From: Heyndrickxia oleronia
GTDB lineage: Bacteria; Bacillota; Bacilli; Bacillales; Bacillaceae_C
Direction: 5' to 3'
DNA: 64,000 nt
Assembly: GCF_017809215.1 (NCBI RefSeq)
Contig: NZ_CP065424.1
Location: forward strand, 3,256,001-3,320,000
Position 1 is the first letter of the stretch; each line of letters starts with the position of its first letter. This document shows positions 57,297 through 64,000 of this stretch, one piece after another. The notes below the pieces were generated by a model. It was not told the origin of the DNA. It made no database searches and was given only the letters and a program-made list of their open reading frames with translations. The position numbers were made by a program, and so were the translations under genes.

Positions 57297-58598
57297 TTAC
57301 GCCTCCATTAATAATAATTCAGGATCGTTCAATAGTCGCTTAATATGGTTTAGCGCGTATTGAGCGGTAGCTCCATCAATTATACGATGATCAAAGCTCA
57401 ATGATAATGCTAACACAGGTGCTGCTACAATTTCACCATTTTTTACTACAGGTTTTTCAGAAATTCTTCCAATTCCTAAAATAGCGACTTCAGGATGGTT
57501 AATTACCGGAGTAAACCATTGGCCACCAGCTGAACCAATATTCGTGATGGTACATGAAGCACCTTTCATTTCATTTGGAGCTAATTTACCATCGCGTGCT
57601 TTTCCAGCTAATTCATTAATTTCTTGTGAAACGGAGAATACAGATTTACGATCTGCATTTTTCACAACTGGGACTAATAAGCCTTTATCTGTATCAGCAG
57701 CAATACCAATATTATAATAGTGCTTTTGAACAATTTCACCTGCAGCGTCATCAATGGACGTATTTAATGTAGGGAACTCGCGTAATGCACTTACAAGAGC
57801 CTTGACAACATATGGTAAGAAAGTTAGCTTGATGCCTTTTTCAGCTGCTACTTCTTTAAATTTCTTACGATGTGCAACAAGCTTGGTTACATCTATTTCA
57901 TCCATCAACGTAACATGTGGCGCTGTTTGTTTAGAGTGAACCATTGCTTTAGCAATCGCCTTACGAATTCCACTCATTTTTTCACGTGTTTCTGGGAATT
58001 CCCCCTCAGGAATAGCTACTTGAGCAGGTGTGACTGTTTCATTCGCTTGAACTGTTTCTGTTTGTTGTTCTGCTTGAACAGGTGCTCCACCACTTAAGAA
58101 TGCATCAATATCTGTCTTTTGAACGCGGCCATTATTACCAGTACCCTGAACTTGTCGGATATTAACGCCTTTTTCCCGTGCATACTTTCTAACTGATGGC
58201 ATAGCGATAACACGTTTGTTCGGATCTGCCTCTACAGTTTCAGCTGATGCAGTAACATTCTCAGGTGCAGCCGCAGGTGCTGAAGCCTCAACCTTTTCTT
58301 CAACTTTCTCTTCTTGTTCTGAATGACCGTGATCACCTTTAAATTGAAGTCCTTCATAACCAGGGGCATCAAATTTAATTAAAACATCACCAACAATGGC
58401 AACTGTTCCTTCATCTACTAAAATATCTTCAACCGTTCCTTCTACTGGAGAAGGAATTTCAACGACTGCTTTATCATTTTGTACTTCACAAAGAACATCG
58501 TCTTCTGCAACTTTATCGCCTGGTTTTACAAACCATTTAACGATTTCACCTTCATGGATTCCTTCACCGATGTCTGGTAGTCTGAATTCGAATGACAA
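57297..58598 (-). CDS. pdhC: Dihydrolipoyllysine acetyltransferase (E2) of the pyruvate dehydrogenase complex
   Basis: 433 residues in domain order: lipoyl domain (about 2-75, lipoyl lysine K43 in QNDKAV), Ala/Pro/Gln-rich linker (about 85-125 and 170-200), peripheral-subunit-binding domain (about 130-165, [11 protein letters not shown]) and acetyltransferase catalytic domain with the DHRIIDGA motif (about 403-410). It has one lipoyl domain, as in Gram-positives. TTG start with TAGGAGGGTG. It begins 100 bp after pdhB. Confidence 0.96.
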   Translation of the reverse strand: MSFEFRLPDIGEGIHEGEIVKWFVKPGDKVAEDDVLCEVQNDKAVVEIPSPVEGTVEDILVDEGTVAIVGDVLIKFDAPGYEGLQFKGDHGHSEQEEKVEEKVEASAPAAAPENVTASAETVEADPNKRVIAMPSVRKYAREKGVNIRQVQGTGNNGRVQKTDIDAFLSGGAPVQAEQQTETVQANETVTPAQVAIPEGEFPETREKMSGIRKAIAKAMVHSKQTAPHVTLMDEIDVTKLVAHRKKFKEVAAEKGIKLTFLPYVVKALVSALREFPTLNTSIDDAAGEIVQKHYYNIGIAADTDKGLLVPVVKNADRKSVFSVSQEINELAGKARDGKLAPNEMKGASCTITNIGSAGGQWFTPVINHPEVAILGIGRISEKPVVKNGEIVAAPVLALSLSFDHRIIDGATAQYALNHIKRLLNDPELLLMEA

Positions 58599-58698
58599 GG
58601 TTGTTCACCCTCCTATTAATAATTCTTCTTATTAAGTGAATGGAGGCAGTTTAATAAAACTGCCTATTTATTTCAAATAGATAACCTAGAAGATCTAA

Positions 58699-59676
58699 TT
58701 AAAATGTAAGTACTTTTTTCGCTGTTTCAATAATATCTTTATAATTAGGTAACCAAACAGACTCTGCTTGAGAGAATGGATATACAGTATCTGGTGCAGT
58801 CACACGTAATACTGGCGCTTCTAAGCTAAGAATCGCTCTTTCATTTATTTCTGCAATGACATTTGCAGCAATACCTGCTTGTTTTTGTGCTTCTTGAACA
58901 ACAATCGCACGATTTGTTTTTTCAACAGAAGCAATAATTGTATCAATATCTAATGGACTTATTGTACGTAAATCAACTACTTCTACAGAGAATCCTTCTT
59001 TTTCTAATTCTTCTGCAGCTTTTAAAGATTCATGAACCATCGCACCATAAGTAATAATAGATAGATCCTTACCCTCACGTTTTACATCCGCTTTACCTAA
59101 TGGAATTGTGTACTCTTCTTCTGGAACTTCCTGACGGAAAGAACGATATAACTTCATATGCTCTAAGAAAATAACTGGGTCATTATCTCGGATTGAAGAA
59201 ATTAAAAGTCCTTTTGCATCATAAGGTGTAGACGGAATAACAACTTTTAAACCTGGTTGTTGAGCAACTAAGCCTTCTAAGCTGTCAGCATGCAATTCTG
59301 GAGTATGAACCCCACCACCGAATGGTGAACGGATTGTAATTGGTGCATGTAAGCTTCCTCCAGTACGATAACGCCAACGTGCCATTTGTCCACTTACTGA
59401 ATCCATTACTTCGAATAAGAAACCAAAGAATTGAATCTCCGGCACTGGGCGGAATCCTTCTAATGTTAAACCAATAGCAAGACCTCCAATTCCAGATTCT
59501 GCTAATGGAGTATCAAATACACGATCTTCTCCGAATTCTTTTTGAAGTCCTTCCGTAGCACGGAATACCCCACCATTAAGACCAACGTCTTCACCAAATA
59601 CTAATACATTTTCATCGTTTTTAAGTTCAGTTCTTAACGCATCGGTAATTGCTTGAAGCATAGTTAATTGAGCCAT
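58699..59676 (-). CDS. pdhB: Pyruvate dehydrogenase E1 beta subunit
   Basis: 325 residues; transketolase-like fold. [22 protein letters not shown] (about 27-48), [10 protein letters not shown] and [14 protein letters not shown] (about 73-86) are the family motifs. With PdhA it forms the TPP-dependent E1. RBS aaggagt before the ATG. 3 bp from the end of pdhA. Confidence 0.96.
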   Translation of the reverse strand: MAQLTMLQAITDALRTELKNDENVLVFGEDVGLNGGVFRATEGLQKEFGEDRVFDTPLAESGIGGLAIGLTLEGFRPVPEIQFFGFLFEVMDSVSGQMARWRYRTGGSLHAPITIRSPFGGGVHTPELHADSLEGLVAQQPGLKVVIPSTPYDAKGLLISSIRDNDPVIFLEHMKLYRSFRQEVPEEEYTIPLGKADVKREGKDLSIITYGAMVHESLKAAEELEKEGFSVEVVDLRTISPLDIDTIIASVEKTNRAIVVQEAQKQAGIAANVIAEINERAILSLEAPVLRVTAPDTVYPFSQAESVWLPNYKDIIETAKKVLTF

Positions 59677-59679
59677 GGC

Positions 59680-60798
<1,119 letters not shown>

Positions 60799-61114
60799 TC
60801 ACCAATCCTTTCTCACTAAAAAAATTAATTTATTTTTTATTACATACAAACTATAGGTTACCCAAAAACAAACCAGTGTACCATGAATTAATCAATGGAT
60901 TAACCTTGTTTTTATGTAACCATTTTCATATTAATCTGATGACAAAAGAAATACCTATTCTATTCCATCATCAATGAATCTGTATTAATTCATTTACAGA
61001 TTTAATTAATACAATTTCATATAATTACATTATTAGAGTACATCAAGTTATGAAACCCGTCAATCAATAAGTTTTTCTTTATAATTTACTTTTTTAATAT
61101 AGTAAATAGTTCTG

Positions 61115-61129
61115 TATTAGCGCTTTCAT
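61115..61129. promoter_or_regulatory. cre-like box upstream of pdhA
   Basis: On the minus strand ATGAAAGCGCTAATA matches WTGNAANCGNWNNCW with one mismatch. It lies 323 bp before the pdhA start codon, a distance that suits activation; pdh in B. subtilis is glucose-induced through CcpA. The pdhA promoter itself could not be placed. Confidence 0.4.
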
Positions 61130-61197
61130 TTCAACTGTACTAATCACATTTTTCATCTGTACTACAAAAACTTATACAGATTTGCAATCTAAATTAA

Positions 61198-61297
61198 AGG
61201 TTCTTTTCTCAAACTTTGTTACTATTAGGTTTTGTTTAATTAATGTAAATTAGGTGAAGATCGGCAAGGCTTCTCATACCGTTATAAAAGAACTTCT
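61198..61297 (-). repeat. Dispersed intergenic repeat, copy J (degenerate)
   Basis: AGGTTCTTTTCTCAAACTTTGTTACTATTAG on the plus strand resembles the minus-sense right end of the family; the far end (ATACCGTTATAAAAGAACTT) is worn. It sits between pdhA and the IS element. Confidence 0.45.
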
Positions 61298-61347
61298 ATC
61301 TTCATAATAAAAAAAGGGGCTGGGACATAACTAGCTTCAAATAGTGA

Positions 61348-61386
61348 AAAAGTTGAATTTGAGCGAACTCAAATTCAACTTTTTCT
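61348..61386. terminator. Hairpin at the IS left end
   Basis: GAAAAAGTTGAATTTGA pairs with TCAAATTCAACTTTTTC around GCGAAC, a 16-17 bp near-perfect stem with A/T runs on both sides. It lies 3' of the transposase gene and probably ends its transcript. Confidence 0.7.
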
Positions 61387-61409
61387 ATTTTTGTGTGTTG
61401 ATTCTTCTA

Positions 61410-62983
61410 TTACCGTAGTTGTTTGGCCGTGAATTTTCTTAAATTCACGGCCATTAATGCGAGTCCCATTTCATTTTCTACCTTCGATTTTCCTCGTACA
61501 GAAAATCGAGTGAAACGCAAATTAGCCTTCAAGAATCCAAAAACCGGTTCCACATCGATTTTGCGTTTTCGATAGATGGATCTCGTTTTCTCTTCTGAAA
61601 GCTTCGCTCTCACATATACTTTTTGTTGTTCCCATTGTTCATTCACCATTAGTTTTCGATTGTTGCCTTCTTTCGCTTTTGTACATGATGAACGGAATGG
61701 ACATCCCGAACAGTCCTCACACTCGTAGATCTTGAACCTTCGTTGGAATCCCGTACGATCAGTACGGACAGAATGATATTGAAATTCAAGACGTTTCTGG
61801 TTAGGGCATATATATGTATCTGTTTCTTCACAATACTGCCAGTTTTCGGGATTCAATGGGTTTTGTTTGTACTTTTCTTTTGCTCCTTCAAATACAGATT
61901 ATACGTAATCAGTGCTTCTCGTTTTCTGTTCGAAAGGATATCATTATAGTTTTGTTCACTACCATAACCTGCATCTGCGACAATATGTTTCGGTAACACG
62001 AAATAATGGTTCTCGATTTCATCAAGAAATGGAATTAACGTACGTGTATCTGTTGGGTTTGAAAATAAACTATAGGCAAGCGTGTATTGCCCTTCTGTTG
62101 CGATTTGTACATTGTAACCAGCTTTCAATTGTCCGTTTTGCATATAATCATCTTTCATTCGCATAAATGTCGCGTCCAGATCTGTTTTGGAATAGCTATT
62201 ACGTGTGCCAAAGATTTCAAAGTCTCGTTGGTATTTTTGTTTTCGTAAGACAAAATCAATCAACTGTTTACGCACTTGTTTCGGGTATTTGCGTTCACTT
62301 CTTAAAGCTTTTCGTTCTGGAACGTCTGATGATTCCTCAATTTGTTTATCATACTCAGCTACGACATTGTCCACTTTTCCAACCAATTGAGCGAGCTCTT
62401 TCAATGATAATTGTTCATCACCTTCCCGTTCAATTTCAGGTATAATTTCGTTCTCAAGTAGCTCGTTATATAGCTGGTTTGACCTTTCAATTAAACTGTG
62501 ATGATATTTCTCAATCGATTTCTTCCAGACAAACGTAAATTTATTCGCATTTGCTTCAATCTTTGTACCATCAATAAAAATTGCTTCTTGATCGATTAGT
62601 TTTTCTTCGATTAATTGGCAACGAAATTGGACGAAACATTGGCGAATTAATTCTTTCACATCTGAATGAACACGGAATCGATTGATTGTACGGTAGCTTG
62701 GTTCATACCCTTGAGCTAGCCACATCATCCGGATACTGTCTTTTAATAAGGCTTCAATTTTTCGCCCTGAAAAAACAGATTGGGTGTAGGCACATAAAAT
62801 AATTTTAAGCATCATGCGTGGATGATAAGCAGGACAGCCCTCATTTCGCAGAAATGGTTCGAAAACTTCATGAGGAATACTTTCAACTAGATGATGGATA
62901 TGAAAGGCAATATCATTTTTTTGTAATTTTACTTCTAAATCTAAAGGCAAAACTAATTGATTCATGGTATAATTTTTAAACAT
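61410..62983 (-). pseudogene. IS1182-family transposase, frameshifted
   Basis: Two adjacent frames read as one transposase: residues 1-376 (62983-61853) with the DDE-type core (FIDGTKIEAN near 140; IVADAGYGSE near 336) and the last about 148 residues (61856-61410) with a zinc-ribbon-like CPFRSSC and EPVFGFLKANLRFTRF. The second frame would continue the first as ...YKQNPLNPENW if one base were added near 61868-61875. So a single base is missing, or the sequence has an error there. Family by resemblance to the single-reading-frame IS1182 members. Confidence 0.85.
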
Positions 62984-63063
62984 AAGGATCCTTCTTTCTG
63001 ATTTTATTTGGTGTGGTAACTTAATTTTATCAGAAGTGGTCCTTATTTTATTGTAAAAAAATC

Positions 63064-63106
63064 AAAGCCGGTGAAATTTTACTCGTCGTAAAATTCACCG
63101 GCTTTT
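63064..63106. terminator. Hairpin at the IS right end, before the transposase
   Basis: GCCGGTGAAATTTTAC pairs with GTAAAATTCACCGGC around TCGTC (63067-63103). It lies upstream of the transposase start and can stop transcription entering from ykyA. Confidence 0.7.
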
Positions 63107-63139
63107 TCATCTCAGAGGTGGGTTTTGTCCCAGCCTCAC

Positions 63140-63784
63140 TTAATCAATATTTATTTTTGCAAGCTTATAAAATTTTTTCTTTTCATTATTAAATTTTTTT
63201 GTCTGTTCATTAAATTGTTCATTCATCTTTAATACCTCTGAATAGGCTTTATTTGTAATTTCAATTTGATTTTCTAAATCATCCATACTTACATCTTTTT
63301 TCATAAGAAGTTTATATAATTGTATATTCGTTTCAATCCCTTTGTTATATGCTTCATATAATCGGTCATGAAAAGCATATCGTTTTTCCATCAATTGAAA
63401 CAGATCTTGAGCTTCTTTTTTCAGTTGTTTCGACTCGATTTTCTCAATGGGATCTTCAATTTTTGAGAATTCCTTTTTTGAAGCAATCATCGACTTTTGT
63501 TCAAGTTCCATCTTTTCTTTGCGTTCTTTTAAATTATCAAGGGCTAAATTCGCAAGTTTTGTCATTTGCTCCATATCCTTCATCCCTAGATCCATTATTT
63601 CTTCAAATATTTTTTTTTCCTTTGATTCTAACTCCGTTAAAGGCTTTTGCTGCTTTTCAAAATCCTTTTCTTTTACTACGGTTTGTTCCATAATATCGTA
63701 TATTTTTTCTTCCGGGACAACTTTGCATCCTGTTAACAAGCCAAGAATTAGTACAAGCAGAAGTAAAAGTTTATATCGAGCCAC
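63140..63784 (-). CDS. ykyA: YkyA-family lipoprotein
   Basis: 214 residues. Signal peptide with lipobox GLLTGC (Cys about 20), then an almost wholly helical, coiled-coil body rich in Lys and Glu. In Bacillus it precedes pdhA. GTG start (63782-63784) with AAGGGGG. Function unknown; surface-attached. The IS element now separates it from pdhA. Confidence 0.88.
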   Translation of the reverse strand: MARYKLLLLLVLILGLLTGCKVVPEEKIYDIMEQTVVKEKDFEKQQKPLTELESKEKKIFEEIMDLGMKDMEQMTKLANLALDNLKERKEKMELEQKSMIASKKEFSKIEDPIEKIESKQLKKEAQDLFQLMEKRYAFHDRLYEAYNKGIETNIQLYKLLMKKDVSMDDLENQIEITNKAYSEVLKMNEQFNEQTKKFNNEKKKFYKLAKINID

Positions 63785-64000
63785 GAATGTTCCCCCTTAA
63801 ACTACAGTATATAAGCTGGATTGTTGTGAAGTAAGGCTTGTCCAAAAAATAAAATATATAACTATACCTATTCATTTGGAACTATCATATGACAAATTTT
63901 TTCTACTGGCATTATATTTTTTTGTTTAACTTTTTACTATGGATTTGGTATTCTAATCAATATGTAAATTAGTTAGTGCGAAGGGGGATATTATTATGAT
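63785..64000 (+). other. Divergent gap with the start of a plus-strand gene (probable peptide deformylase)
   Basis: AT-rich promoter region of about 210 bp. At the right edge GCGAAGGGGGATATTATT is followed by ATGAT (ATG 63996-63998), a clear Shine-Dalgarno and start. In B. subtilis the neighbour of ykyA is defB, a peptide deformylase beginning Met-Ile; the visible ATG AT fits, but only this much is seen. Confidence 0.4.

Larger units (their letters stand above)
61318..63135. mobile_element. IS1182-type insertion sequence between ykyA and pdhA
   Basis: About 1.8 kb bounded by inverted ends: GGCTGGGACATAA (61318-61330) and TTTTGTCCCAGCC (63123-63135). Both ends are followed inwards by long hairpins (61348-61386; 63065-63105), which would block incoming transcription. 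It carries one minus-strand transposase gene, now frameshifted. No clear target-site duplication can be seen. In B. subtilis ykyA and pdhA are adjacent, so the insertion is recent to this lineage. Confidence 0.82.

Noticed and set aside
61853..61880. Programmed frameshifting of the transposase
   Set aside because: No A6G-type or other slippery heptamer at the junction, and IS1182 relatives have a single frame. Simple loss of a base is more likely.

Overview
The window looks like chromosomal core DNA of a spore-forming, low-GC member of the Bacillaceae. The gene order follows the Bacillus subtilis block pdhABCD - speA - ykt - yla - ftsW - pycA - cta - ylb - bshC - mraZ - ftsL - pbpB - spoVD, but reversed, so most genes are on the minus strand. 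Spore genes (spoVD, rsfA, ylbJ, ylbD and a CsfG-like RNA) and bacillithiol synthesis (bshC) support this. I cannot name the species from the sequence alone.

Layout from left to right. (1) 1-4850: start of the division and cell-wall cluster, mraZ-rsmH-ftsL-pbpB-spoVD, with a three-repeat MraZ operator in front. (2) 5050-8100: bshC, a DUF3397 membrane protein and panE. (3) 8380-11830: a three-gene biotin-dependent acyl-CoA carboxylase with a long terminator and a cre box; B. subtilis has no such genes here. (4) 12020-22090: ylbP, rsfA, a crotonase-fold enzyme, rpmF-ylbN, a DUF1697 insertion, tmcAL, the ylbL-ylbK pair, ylbJ, coaD and rsmD. (5) 22400-29250: a probable CsfG RNA, two genes inserted before ylbG-ylbF, a lipoprotein, ylbE-ylbD, a thioesterase and the CAP protein YlbC. 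(6) 29670-38460: a YugN-like gene, then the caa3 oxidase locus (ctaM-like DUF420, ctaG, ctaF-E-D-C, ctaB, divergent ctaA). (7) 38500-50860: pycA, ftsW, ylaN, ylaL, ylaK, ylaJ, ylaI, ylaH, typA, ylaF, suhB. (8) 51010-60800: yktB, yktA, a nitronate monooxygenase-like gene, speA, an SR1-like dual-function RNA encoding SR1P, and pdhABCD. (9) 61315-63137: an IS1182-type element with a frameshifted transposase. (10) ykyA and, at the right edge, the first codon of a plus-strand gene that is probably a peptide deformylase.

Functionally the window links cell division (mraZ to spoVD, ftsW), central carbon entry (pdh, pycA, with cre boxes near pdhA and SR1), respiration (cta genes plus heme A synthesis by CtaB and CtaA), and sporulation or stress genes. 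Many starts are TTG or GTG codons with a well-placed ribosome binding site, and I moved starts accordingly.

The most distinctive feature is a family of about ten dispersed intergenic repeats, 80-190 bp, with imperfect terminal inverted repeats. They occupy gaps between transcription units and never lie inside an evident operon. No CRISPR array, tRNA, rRNA, prophage or recognisable defence system is visible.
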